Assembly: GCA_025667525.1 (NCBI GenBank)
Contig: CM046876.1
Coordinates: forward strand, 479,032,557 to 479,096,556
DNA length: 64,000 nucleotides
Reading direction: 5' to 3'
Source of the DNA: Glebionis coronaria
Taxonomy: Eukaryota > Streptophyta > Magnoliopsida > Asterales > Asteraceae
Positions 32,471 through 43,631 of the stretch are shown here, one piece after another (position 1 is the stretch's first letter; every line of letters starts with the position of its first letter). The notes beneath the pieces were generated by a model. That model saw only the letters and a program-made list of their open reading frames with translations. It was not told where the DNA came from and ran no database searches. The translations under genes and the position numbers were made by a program.

Positions 32471-34433
32471 GTGAAAGAGATTTCAACCAAATCAATTCAC
32501 AAGCAACTTTAATCTACTAGAATACTTATAAAACTGATAAAGAACACAAACAGATAACTACACACACAAACAGATTAAGGTAACACTTCATACAAAACAC
32601 ATAAATCCTTAATACCTAACCATTTGGGTTCAAGCCTATCTAACCTTGATGATTGGTTGATGCCTTCAAATAGGGGGGGGGGGTTATGAGGATGCTTCTG
32701 GGTGTATGTAGAGACCCTTGTTGGTGAAATCTCTAGGAGACCCAAGGGAGAACAAATGCCTTCAAGTAAAATGGAAGAAAATGGAATGAGTGAGTGACTT
32801 GTTATCCTTGAAACCCTGCACAAGCATCACAAATCCAAGAAACAAGAATTCAAGTTATATAAGCTTAACCATAAGCTGTTGTCAGCAGCTTATGGTGAGC
32901 TTGTATAACAGTAAGTGTGATATAACATGAACAAAAGACTTTTGAAAACTGATTTTTCACAAACTTTTTTCAAACCTTATGGAACCAAACTGAAAATTGA
33001 TAAAAACTTATCACTAAACTGATTTTAACTTAATAATTCTACTTTCACTTCATTATTATGTTAACTTCAAGTTTTTGAGACTTTTTTTCAACATAAAAAC
33101 ATTGACACAAAAAAATGAATTTTCTGAAAAACCTTTGATAAATGAAAACTTTTGTGAAACTTTAACTGAATTTGCAGGAAAGTAATTAAATTTAAACTAA
33201 AACAATAACTTAAAATGGAACACAACACTTGCAGGTTTTATAAATTTATACTTTAAATATTCATAAAAATAAAAAGTACAAATGTTGGAACAAAGATACA
33301 ATGCCACATACGGCTTGTATTTATACTAGCCTAGGAAGATACTAGAACCTGAATAAAATAATACAACAAGAGAAAAACCCTAAACCCTAATTGTCTTGAA
33401 AATCCAAAATTGCCCTTGGAGTCTTGGTAAAAAATCGTCCATGTGATGTTGCCAGGTTGATACAGCTGTAAGGATTTGATCTTGGCCGTTTGTTATACCT
33501 TTGGGGCCAAGAAAAATCATCTAACCGTTGGTCTTGTCTGCTTTTGGGGTTTTGGGAGAAAGTGAAGTTGTAGGGGACCATTAGGGGTGTCACATGGTTG
33601 TGTTGGGATCACATTTTTGGTGTGGGATGGGTTTAGTTTATGGTTAATCAACAATCTGGAAAAGGATAAACAAAAACCCTTTGTTTTGTGTTTAATTTAA
33701 CCTGGGTAGTTTTAGGGTTTATGGGTTGATTAAGAGAGTGTTTAATTCGTTTTGGTGGTGGATTAATTTAAAAAATGTGTTATGGAGGGAAGGTTAATTA
33801 ACTGATTATTAAATCAGTTATTTAGTGGGTGGAGGGATGACGTGGAGGAAGGGAAGGTGGCGATTGGCTGGTGAGTGGTCAAAGGTGAGGTGGCAGGCGT
33901 GGGTTGGTGGATGTAGGTTATGTTGTCTGGCCATTTTGGCCCCCAATGTATCATAAACTTGCTGAATAAAGTTTTTCAGCCCACAAACTAAAACCCCTTT
34001 GTTAGATAAGTTTTTCTTTTTGCACTTTGGCCACAAAAGGTTTCTTAAACATGAACCAAGTGCTTCTCTTGTAATTTCTTCATATTCCAAGGACTAAGCT
34101 TGTATTGTCTTGATAATTTAGGGACCCAAATGCAATAGATGAGATTTAAAAGGGTATAAATTCTCAAGTCTTCAAAAGTTGAGGGACCAATCTTGCCAAA
34201 TCTTCAAACTTCAAGGACTTGAATGGAAATTCATGATTCGGGTCCGGTTCTTTGTGCGGCTTCGTTTCCCGTGTTCGTTTTTGCTTCATTCTTGTGATCT
34301 TTTGTTTTCACGATATCCGTACCTAAAATACACAATGAACAAACACAAGCATATATTCGGGTATTTTGATAATATTTTAAGCATTTTAAGCCCGATTTGG
34401 ACGATGAGAATATGTATAATTACAGTCTCATCA
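32471..34433 (-). repeat. Left (3') LTR of the Athila-like element, inner part
   Basis: Matches 45297-47254. The LTR segment equal to 45040-45296 (about 257 bp) is missing, deleted together with the end of the chromovirus tandem copy. A run of eleven G at about 32677 replaces ACGGGGG in the other LTR. Ends ...TCATCA at 34433. Confidence 0.85.
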
Positions 34434-34446
34434 CTCCCCCATACTA
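34434..34446 (-). other. Polypurine tract of the Athila-like element
   Basis: Minus strand reads TAGTATGGGGGAG and then GTGATGAGACTG at the LTR edge. Confidence 0.6.
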
Positions 34447-36284
34447 AACCATTGCCGTGTCCCCACGCAATGCTAGAATTAAGTATCTTAGCACTTCCAA
34501 AATTCATTTTTATGATGACATTTATTGAAGACATAAACTTAAATAAACTACTACACGTGTTTTAGACATAATGTATTGTTTTCATCACGATTAAGTGACT
34601 TTTGGGATCATAGAACAAGAACACGTGAATGCTTCGTTAGAAATACTTTCGTCGTCCTCGATTTTCACCCAATTCCATGCTAAGCGTGTAACGAGATCAT
34701 TGTTATTATAAGTTAACAACACAATCATATCTCATGAGTGTTAATTACGAACCTAAACTCCCTTATTCCTACTTGGTATCTTATATTTTATTTTGTCTTA
34801 ATGATCACGAGGATACATCATTGACTTATGCGTGAATAGAGATTAAGTCTAAAAATAGAGTTTTAACGGTGTAACCAAAATAATTAAATTAATAATTCAT
34901 CCTAATAGACAACGATGTCAAAAAATTAAGTCAACAAGAAGGATCGATAAACACGGTTTTATAACGGTTTTGAACATGAGACTTATTACCAAGACTTTTA
35001 TACGCCCCCTAACGGAAGGGACTTATTATCATAGGTTTACCTCCATCTTTTATTCAACTTCGCCATGAAGCTTTTATTATGACTTCGGTCTTGCCTTGCC
35101 TTTTATTATCCGTCACCATCGGTGGTTTTATTATGGCCAAAGACGTATATCCTCACGCTAAAGCGAATTATGGATCTTTAAAGCTTCAAAGATTAAGGCT
35201 TAATTCACTTTCAATTTGGGCATAGATTTTTCGGCCTTGTGAGCTTCAAATTTTTGCTTAATTTAGGTGAGCACTTGAAATCTTATTATTAGGTGAAGCT
35301 TTCGATTATTCGGGTTGCCAATACTTCAAAATCGTGACGCTGACGATACCTTAATGTTTTCCCAATTTAATTACATGGAAGCTACTAAAACAAATTAGAA
35401 ACCAACAATAGTGACTAAACCGCTAAATCAATATTTATTAACAATTTATTATCAAAAGCGTGGGGAGAATAAGCTAATAATTACTACATGTGAGATCGTG
35501 AACGATTACGAGACTTATAAATAACTCTATCATTTCTCGTCCTCATTTAAGAGACTTAGCCTAAAAGTTAAGGAATCAAAGCTAAGTGCTCAACACGCAC
35601 GGTCGAGTAAAAAATTACTCTTATTCTCACCATCAGAAAACCTACATTCGTGTCTTAAACACTTATGAAAAACAAGAAAAATTTTAAAATTTGGCCATTT
35701 TTAGCCTTATTTGCAACAAAACGATAACAAAAAGATGAAATTTTGGATTGCGTGATGACGTAAGCAAGGTGAAGTATCTACTCACCCCCATACTAAAACT
35801 AAACATTTTCCTCAATGTTTCGAGTTTAGGGGTGAAAACAAGTCGAATGCTTAATCTCGAGCATGGAAAGGGTAAAACGAATAACCTAAAAGCCGTTTAT
35901 GAATTATGCTAATAAGATAAACTTTAGAACGTAAAAGGATATCATCGGATATCGGAATCTCCAAAGGCAACGATCGAAGCTCGAGCGATCCGTAAAACGA
36001 ACACGAGAGGCTTCAATGATGTCGACGAACCTAATGAATCACAATCACAAACAACCACGAAACAAAGGTTGGAAGAGCACAAGTACCTTCATTACACTAT
36101 TAGAAAGCAATAATATTTAAAAGGATAAGCATGAGAATCCCCCACGAGGCACCTTGTTTTTTTATAACCGATTCAAAAGCTCGACTCGAATCCTCATAAT
36201 TGTGATCATTTAGGGATAATCATGGTTTGGTCATTTTTGGTGGGGCTTACATGATGAACAATTCCCAAAAGTACATGGAGTACT
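34447..36284. other. Athila interior without coding signal
   Basis: About 1.8 kb where an autonomous Athila would have integrase and later sequence. Stops are dense in all frames. I looked for YVDD/FIDD, integrase HHCC or DDE spacing and found none. It holds A/T-rich and TTATTAT-rich stretches only. Confidence 0.55.
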
Positions 36285-36644
36285 TTAAAAACCTGACACA
36301 CGTATACCGGGGTCAAAGATAGCGTCCTCGTTTTTGGATGAAAGACGAAACAACGCCACTCCAATATGAACCCCAACGGGGTAGAAGAAAAGAGATGAGA
36401 AGTGGAAAGGTGGGGCAATGGGTAAGTCAACATAATGAGCTACTCGAGGTAGACTCACACCAAGCAAATAGATAAGTTTTCCATTTATTGCATCGGTGGA
36501 AGACCGATATTTCCCTTTACAAGCTATTCCGGGATCGTAAATCTCGTCCTTGGTGGAGAAATGTGAGGGAACATAAGGGGCTTCCCCCACACTAGATCCA
36601 CACCAACCGTCGTCAAAAGGAGTAGACGAGGTGGTAGCACTCAT
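36285..36644 (-). CDS. Hypothetical ORF near the 3' end of the Athila-like element
   Basis: 119-codon ORF starting MSATTSSTPFDDGWCG, with a hydrophobic stretch GKLIYLLGVSLPRVAHYV near residue 55. It is on the coding strand of the element, downstream of the protease region. I do not recognise it. It may be a residue of a deleted pol or an element-specific ORF. No transmembrane protein call is made: the hydrophobic part is short and ends in Arg/His. Confidence 0.3.
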   Translation of the reverse strand: MSATTSSTPFDDGWCGSSVGEAPYVPSHFSTKDEIYDPGIACKGKYRSSTDAINGKLIYLLGVSLPRVAHYVDLPIAPPFHFSSLFFYPVGVHIGVALFRLSSKNEDAIFDPGIRVSGF

Positions 36645-36822
36645 ATAACGATGTGATGACGGAGTTAAACTTGTAGAAAAATCTTTTAAAACATTTTTAA
36701 AATCCTTTCCTTTTTCATCGTTTAAAAACTCTTTATGAAAACCCGATTAGATAATGTCGAAAATATTTGGAGTGTCAAATTCCAAATTAGTCGCGCTAAA
36801 AATCCTCACATTTAAGTCGCGA

Positions 36823-37256
36823 TTAGGGGTGGTGGATTATATAAGTTCTCAAACGTTTATCAATAAATAACACCGCCCCCTCGGGGTCTACATACTCGTC
36901 ATCCTCATGAACGTCGATCTCATCGATTTCTTCATCAAATATAGGCTTGTCAAACCAAGGTTTTTCATTCCCCTCCATGAGTATTTTAGAAACTCTCTCG
37001 AAAAGATCACGATCAAGCACGAAAACATCATTCATTTGTGGGGATTGTTGATAAGTTAAATCCTCACGAATGTGGTAAACGTAATTCTCATTTGAGGAGT
37101 GTTGATTAGGTAACTCCTCGAGAATTGGATTTTGGGTCACATGAGTTGGTTCGTCATTGAAAATAAGACGTTCCAACTCATTAAGTTCATCCTCGATTTT
37201 GGAAAGATCGACCTCACTTGTAGGTGGAAGTGGAGGCGCGATGTTAGGGTAAATAA
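36823..37256 (-). pseudogene. Continuation of the Athila gag-protease ORF after the solo LTR
   Basis: Acidic frame beginning (before the solo LTR edge) PPLPPTSEVDLSKIEDEL and ending RTYIIHHP. It repeats the PPLPPTS motif that ends the upstream frame at 39876, so this is the interrupted downstream half of the same coding region. It contains Asp/Glu-rich stretches (DEEIDEIDVHEDDEY). No catalytic motif is visible. It probably corresponds to the linker after protease in Athila polyproteins. Confidence 0.5.
37215..37237. repeat. 23-bp direct repeat flanking the solo LTR (left copy)
   Basis: CACTTGTAGGTGGAAGTGGA plus GGC here is identical to 39881-39903. Another 24 bases separate the left copy from the solo LTR, so the two copies were a short tandem duplication (period about 47) before or when the LTR element inserted. 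Confidence 0.75.
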
Positions 37257-37261
37257 GACAC

Positions 37262-38450
37262 TGTTATATAACACCCCACCATGGCGGAATATGGGGCGCG
37301 ACATACGAATATCATCACAACAAACGGTGTCTCTATAGAGAAAGCTAAAATGCAACTATAATGTCATAAAAAGGTGACACAAATGTCATGACAATATCTC
37401 AACCAATGCAGGAGTCTAGGTAAGTAGGTAACAGTCCTACCACTTACCCAAGACAAACAATTAACATAATCAAAACGACATATAGGTGCCAACAGTATCA
37501 CTTATTCAAAACACATAAAAATAAACTAAGAAGGAACGGGGATCTCCTTCTAAATGCAATCCTAATGCCTCCGAAACTAGCCACTTCTATTCTCAAGCTT
37601 AACCACATATTCAACTGAAAGAGACACTAAAACACGTCAACATAAAGTTGGTGAGAGTCATAGGTTTAGACTCAAACGCCAAAATCACACCATAAGCTGT
37701 GAATACAATCAAAAGTTAAAAACGTATGGACAATGTGATACTAACATGCATTAACAAACTAACATTCAAGATTTAACCAATCAAACCAAAACAAAGTCCA
37801 AATCCAAGGCTCCCAGCCTTACCAAACACCATACTCTCATATGTACTCAAACACCTATGAACCAATCCCAAGGCCCCGCCTTGCCAATAACCCCTTGGTA
37901 CCAAGTCAAAACATAAACAATCAAGAATTATCTAGCAGTTAATCATATAAGTATGCACACATAAGTCTATTACCAACGCCAAACATTCACATCATCATTT
38001 ATAAATAACATAACAGTGTCTCTTCCATCCCATCTAGAAGTCAAAAACAATGGTAAACATGGGACTATGAAACTCACCTGATTGAGCTTCTCCAAAAGTC
38101 CTCGCACTAGCAAAAAGCTAACAAACCAAAAACACATAATCAAAACATAATCTAATCACTAAGATGGCTCATCCACCTATGATGGAAATCTAACCTCCTC
38201 CTATATAAATACCTCATATATATGCTCTAAGCATCTCATTACACCCCTCTATAAAGCCCTTAACTCGTTTTACTTCATAACACATCCCGTTAACATTTTA
38301 CCAAAAACAGTCACAGTTTTAGGTCTCCAAACTATAAGCCAAACACCCACCTAAACACACCCATGATCTCTGTAAAGGGAATATTTATGCCCTTACATAT
38401 GTTAACTAACACCTTCCACTTGCCCCAACCTTAAAGCTACTGTTAAGGCC

Positions 38451-38525
<75 letters not shown>

Positions 38526-39878
38526 TTTCATCATTCCAGATTTACTGATTTTAAACATACAAAAAGTTTGTTATGATTATGGGGTCTTACCCTAAACCAC
38601 AACCTTAGCCCCAATGCAGATACTTACTATAATATAAAAACCATCTCTCATGTTCGTTAGAAGATCCCAATGCAACCCTAAGTACCCCAAACAACCCAAA
38701 ACTTAAAAAGAAAGCAGGCTGACTTCAAAACTGTTTTGACCTCCGACTGTTGTAACCTGTTTTTGACCCACTTCCCTACCTCAAATTTAGTTCTCGTTTC
38801 TTGCATTGGAAAACCACTTCAATTACCTTTTCAGGGATACTTGGATCATAAAATAAGAGTTTGTAGAACTCCCAATATGATCAAAACAATTGACTCAAAA
38901 TTCTGCCCAGTTTTTAAAAACGGGTTTAACAAAATTAACCTCATTAATTAACCCTAATCCCACTAATTACAAGCCCTAATTTATGTAATCATTATAACAC
39001 TATTAATATAACATTAGTTTACTGTTTTTAAATTAAACCCTAACCTAAATCCATCATAAGATGATTAAAGAAAACATAAAAACAATTTAATTAAGAAGGG
39101 TTATGAAGGTTTTACCTTTAATTTAATGGAAGATGAAAAAAAACTATGAAAACCCTAAAAAAACTCCAAGAACCGTCGACCTCTTTTTTTTTCTCCAGGG
39201 ATTATGACTTTTGGTTTAGAATAAAACATTATATAGGGTATGGGTGAACCCAAGTCCAACCCATAGCCCACTTACCTTTTTCTCTTTTTTTTCTTTTTCC
39301 CTTTCTTTTCTTGCGTCCACCAAACCGACCCAACACCCCTTATTTAGTTTTTTTTCTTTTTATTATTAATATATGTATTAATAACATTACCTTAATTTTC
39401 CTTAATTTATTTCAGCTCCTAAAGCCTCCAAAACCCCAAAAACGTAAAACTAGTCAGTTTTTACGCGTTTTACCGTAAAAGACGTAAAATATACACTTTT
39501 ATAAAAAATCTCAAATTTTGAAATAAACTTTATAACTAAGTCCTAAATGACTTAAAACCATCCCGAAAAATATCCATATGACTAATTACCTCATCCGAGA
39601 CCTCTAAATGCTAAACCGTGAATCGTAAAAATACGATTTTCTATAATATATATACCGTATACATAAAACCACTAAATAACACCATTTCACTTCATAGTCA
39701 CTACCATGTGAGCTCATGAACATGAAATCATCACACATCGTTTCACTCACAAGGTACCCTGTACCGGAAACGATATCCAAACCACAATCTATACACACCA
39801 ATTAGCACATAAACACGTAAAGACACGTAACTAGCACAAAATAAAACTAAGTGACGAACCTCAAAACCAGGGTTGTCA
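37262..39878 (-). mobile_element. Solo LTR of a Ty3-type element
   Basis: 2.6 kb starting TGTTATATAACACCCC and ending GGGTTGTCA (plus strand), the same kind of ends as the gag-only element's LTR. Flanks are GACAC (37257-37261) and CACAC (39879-39883), 4 of 5 identical. There is no interior or second LTR, so it probably arose by LTR-LTR recombination. It interrupts the Athila coding region. It contains an (AT)n tract at 38454-38524 and A/T-rich non-coding sequence. Confidence 0.75.
38454..38524. repeat. (AT)n microsatellite
   Basis: About 35 uninterrupted AT dinucleotides within the solo LTR. Confidence 0.95.
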
Positions 39879-41006
39879 CACACTTGTAGGTGGAAGTGGA
39901 GGCAAAAGAGCTAGCTCTCGTTCAATGATTTCTTTAATCTCGGGATCAAACTCGTAATCATCGTACTTCACATGTTTCTTTTTAGGAGAATCAAAAATTG
40001 CATGTGGATTTTGAAGTACGTGATCAATCTCGGCAAAATCGCCATCGTCATCGTTAAAGAAAGAGTCGATGTGAGCACTCATAACCATGGTCTTACAAGT
40101 CAAATGACTATGCTTAGGTGACTTTTCTAAGACGAGAGGATCGATGTCGATAAAACCTTTCGCCTCAACGGGTGTTGGGCTAGGAAAAGGAGGCACTTCG
40201 ATGGAGTTAGAAGTTGAAGCCTCAAAGACGTGGTCCTTCGAAGGTGGTGAAGACGAGTCTATTTTGGTCATTGTCGTGATGGCACTAACGTCTCCCTTCG
40301 GAATTGGTATTTCACTTGTCTCATCGAATGCATCCCAAAGTGATTTTTTATTCATAAATTTACACATACCCTTTTGAATTAGGTACACGTATTCTTTATC
40401 ATTAAAATCCTCATCTTTAAAACCGTTCTTAATTTTTTCAAAACATGCATTAAGCCTCATTCTTTCCGCTAAAGTGTACATTTTGAAATCATTAGGTTTA
40501 GAAACATTAGGTTTTGAAACCTTGGTTTTTTCATTATCATTTGAAACTTGGGATTTACTCGTGAAAAAGTCCATTTTGTCATCCCCATATCTCATAGTAA
40601 GTCTCCCCTCGTGAACGTCGATTACGGTTCGAGCCGTCGATAAAAATGGTCGGCCTAAAATAATGGGACATTTAGAGTCACACTCGTAATCGGATATAAC
40701 GAAATCCGCGGGAAAAACAAACTTTCCAACTTTGACATAGACATCCTTGGCTATTCTAATTGGTATAAGTGGTGTACAATTTGCAAGCTCGATTGTCATG
40801 TTTGTGGGGGTAAGATTAGGCAATCTCATCAATTTCCAAAGAGAATGAGGCATGAGACTGATGCTAGCACCTAAATCGACAAGGGCTAAACATCCCTCAA
40901 TCTCGGAAAAATCACAAGGTAATAGAAATTGGCCCGGATCCTCTTCCTTTCTCGGCATATGCCTTTTGGGTTTTTTTAAGAAGGATCGATGCACAAGTTT
41001 CTTCAA
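39876..41006 (-). pseudogene. Athila aspartic protease and downstream linker
   Basis: 376-codon open frame. Catalytic motif ALVDLGASISLMP at about residue 43; Athila proteases commonly have DLGAS rather than DTG or DSG. CPIILGRPFLSTARTVID near residue 113 is the second conserved protease block. A long acidic, Ser/Pro-rich tail follows to ELALLPPLPPTSV at the solo LTR edge. The frame lies one shift away from the Gag frame upstream (break between 40912 and 41006). Protease would cut the Gag polyprotein; no RT follows. Confidence 0.8.
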
Positions 41007-42060
41007 GGGTTACTTTGGTAAGGTCGATAAAACTCTCTTTTTGAACCGTGGATGGAATTTGAGGTACACGAGGGTGTGCACTCTTTTCCTTGGTCGCCAC
41101 GTTCACCCCATCGAATTTAGAACAATAAGACGTCTAAGAAGTCGAGGGTTGAGAAGAAGGAACAACTCGAAATCCATCAAGGTTAGGGGTAATCACACGA
41201 CCTTTCTCACGAGACGAGGCGGCTTTACATTGTTCCTTCAGATTTGCAACGGTGTCACTAGGTAACGAACTCGATGACGCATCCGAGGCTTTGTTCATAA
41301 TAGCCGAAAATATCTTTTTTATGTCAATTTGTCCTTGCTCAATCTTCGTGTTTTGAAGTTTCAAAGTATTAGAAAAATCTTTTTTCAAAGTACCAATTTC
41401 CCCCTCTAATCGTCTCATATTAGCCTCATTCGTTTTCATGTAATTTTGAAAATCGTTTGACGAACTATTTTGATTTGAATTAAAGTTCCCTTGGTTTTGA
41501 TTACTTTTTTGAAAATTTCCTTGATTACCACTCGAAAAATTATTTCCTTGATTGTTGTTGTTTTGAAAACTCGAGTTTTGGTTGTTGTTATTATCTCGGT
41601 TTTGCAAATTCAAATTCAGCCCTTGATTATAACCTTGATTTTGATTCGAAAAATTTCCTTGTTGATTATTTCCTTGAAAATTGTTTCGGTTTTGATTAAA
41701 ATTGTTGCCTTGGTTATAATTGCCTTGTTGTGGTGGACCCGCGTTATTTTGATTTTGAAAATTGTTGTTTCCATTTAACGCACTCACATTCGACGTTTGG
41801 CCATCCGTAGCTGCACACTCGTAATAATTATGAGGTCCACCACAAAACGTACACGAAACCTCAACCGCTTTCACCGTAACGGGAGCGTCTTTCTGTTGCA
41901 TTTCAACGAGAAAAGACGTAAACACATTCGTAAGCTTGTCGACTTTTGCATCAACTCTCTCAATGTCGCGATTAGAATTACTAACATTGGCGACATTGGC
42001 AACACTCGGTGCGTTGCGGAGACCTTGGATCAGTTTTAGATAAATATCAATGCATCTTTC
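40912..42060 (-). pseudogene. Athila Gag, nucleocapsid part
   Basis: Same-strand frame from about 42060 to 40912 with a TAG at 41134-41136. It carries a zinc-binding motif CTFCGGPHNYYEC near the start, followed by about 120 residues of Asn/Gln-rich low complexity (NQNQGNNFNQNRNNFQGNNQ) and a helical segment ending before TLKLQNTKIEQGQ. Past the stop, HPRVPQIPSTV and LTKVTLEETCASILLK lead towards protease. The CX2CGGPHXXXXC form is characteristic of Athila. Confidence 0.75.
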
Positions 42061-42782
42061 GGAGTTTTACACAAAAAGTTGCCACCGGCGGCGGAATTCA
42101 GCGAATCTTGTTCTTGAAAACTAAGACCGTTGTAAAACGTATCGATTTGGTGCAACTCGGAAAAACCATGGTGAGGACATTGCCTAAGCAATTCCTTAAA
42201 ACGATCCCACGCGTCTCTAAAAGATTCATTCGGTTTTTGCTCAAATTTCGTAATTTCATTTTTGAAAAACGTTGTCTTAGACGGTGGGAAAAAATAATTA
42301 ACGAACTTGGAGACGAGATCCTTCCACGTAGTTATCGAATTAGGTGGCTCTTTCTCGTACCAATCCTTGGCGGCACCATCGAGCGAGTACGGAAAAAGCA
42401 TAAGCTTGACGACATCGGTGTCGACATTCTTAAACTTGCTCGTGGCTAAAAGACGATCAAAATTCCGAATGTGGTCGTGAGGATTATCGGCTTCACGACC
42501 TCGAAACTTCGTAGCTTGGATCAACGAAAGCATTCCGCTTTTAATCTCAAAAATCTCCGCTTCGATAGCAGGAATTACGATCGCGTCTCCATAACCCTCG
42601 GTGGGTGCTTGGAGAAATTCCATCATCGAACGATTGTCGGCCATCTCGTATAAGGTCTCTTCAACAACGATATTAGGAACGTCGGTTTCTAAATCTCGTC
42701 TACGTCTCCGATTCCTTCGATTACGATTGCGTCGATTCGAAGCGTCGCTAGAATTAGAATAATCCTTCGATCGAGTGCGCAT
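42036..42782 (-). pseudogene. Athila Gag, capsid part
   Basis: 248 codons from ATG 42782. It has an Arg/Asn-rich N-terminus (NRRNRNRRNRRRRR), then a gag domain with FRGREADNPHDHIRNFDRL, LDGAAKDWYEKEPPNSI and ESFRDAWDRFKELLRQCPHHG. It ends at NSAAGGNFLCKTPKDAL, the usual capsid end in Athila, where a frameshift leads into the nucleocapsid frame. One frameshift is needed to join them; whether it is a mutation or a recoding site cannot be told from one copy. Confidence 0.82.
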
Positions 42783-43631
42783 GCACTAAGCGTAGAATGG
42801 GTGGTAGCAAAGAAGATTCTTTTTGCGGTTTTTCGATTTTTCAATTTTTTTGGTTTTAGATTGTTTTTTAATTTTTTGGATTTTGGTTGTATTACGTAGA
42901 CTAAAATCTACAAATCTCCCCTCGAATCTATTTCTCGATTAAAGGAGCCTCAAAGAATGAAAACGATCACGTGGAGTGAACGCCTTCGATGACTTTAGAA
43001 CGTTGGTGGAACACCAAAACGTTCAAGAGGGTTTAATCTTGAAAACAAGCAAATATAATATACGTAGATAATACTTGGGCGGCAAACCCTCGATTAGCCT
43101 TCTTTCTCAAAACACGCACAAGCAAGCGGGGGAAACGAGGCGACGCTAAGCACTTAAGAGCCTTTTTCCCTTAGGTCGTGAAATACAACCGCCTTATACC
43201 CACCTTATAGTTTGTGTTAATTGAAATTAAGCCTCACGAAAGTATTTATCTATTTTGCCTTTAAACTTTTGCTTTAGATTCGAATACAATGATCGAGTGA
43301 TGAAATCCCGAATCAAGGTTGCGTTTTCACGCTTTTGGAGTACTTGTATATTTATTGTTCTTACGTAAATACAATATAGTAATATATTCACAAGAAAAAC
43401 GAAAACGATAATGGGATATCTACAATATAGTAAAATGATTGGTTTGTGTTTAATTTAGGAAAATTAAACACAATTTATTTGGATACTATAATATAATAGA
43501 GAAAAATAACAAAAATGAGTATGTACGATATTTACGCTTTCCAAAAATTGAAAAGCAAAAACGCACTACTCACACAAACACGATAATAATAATGACAACA
43601 CTAAACACCTCCCCGGCAGTGGCGCCAAAAT
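42783..43631 (-). other. Athila leader with Asp-type primer binding site at 43610-43627
   Basis: Read on the minus strand from the LTR edge, AATT precedes TGGCGCCACTGCCGGGGA, close to the complement of the 3' end of tRNA-Asp (one or two mismatches). This is the primer usual for Athila. The rest of the leader is non-coding. Confidence 0.75.

Noticed and set aside
32676..32690. Run of eleven G as a quadruplex element
   Set aside because: A single G-run without the required further runs, and not conserved in the other LTR.
36285..36644. Envelope-like gene
   Set aside because: Only one short hydrophobic stretch, no signal peptide and no clear membrane anchor.
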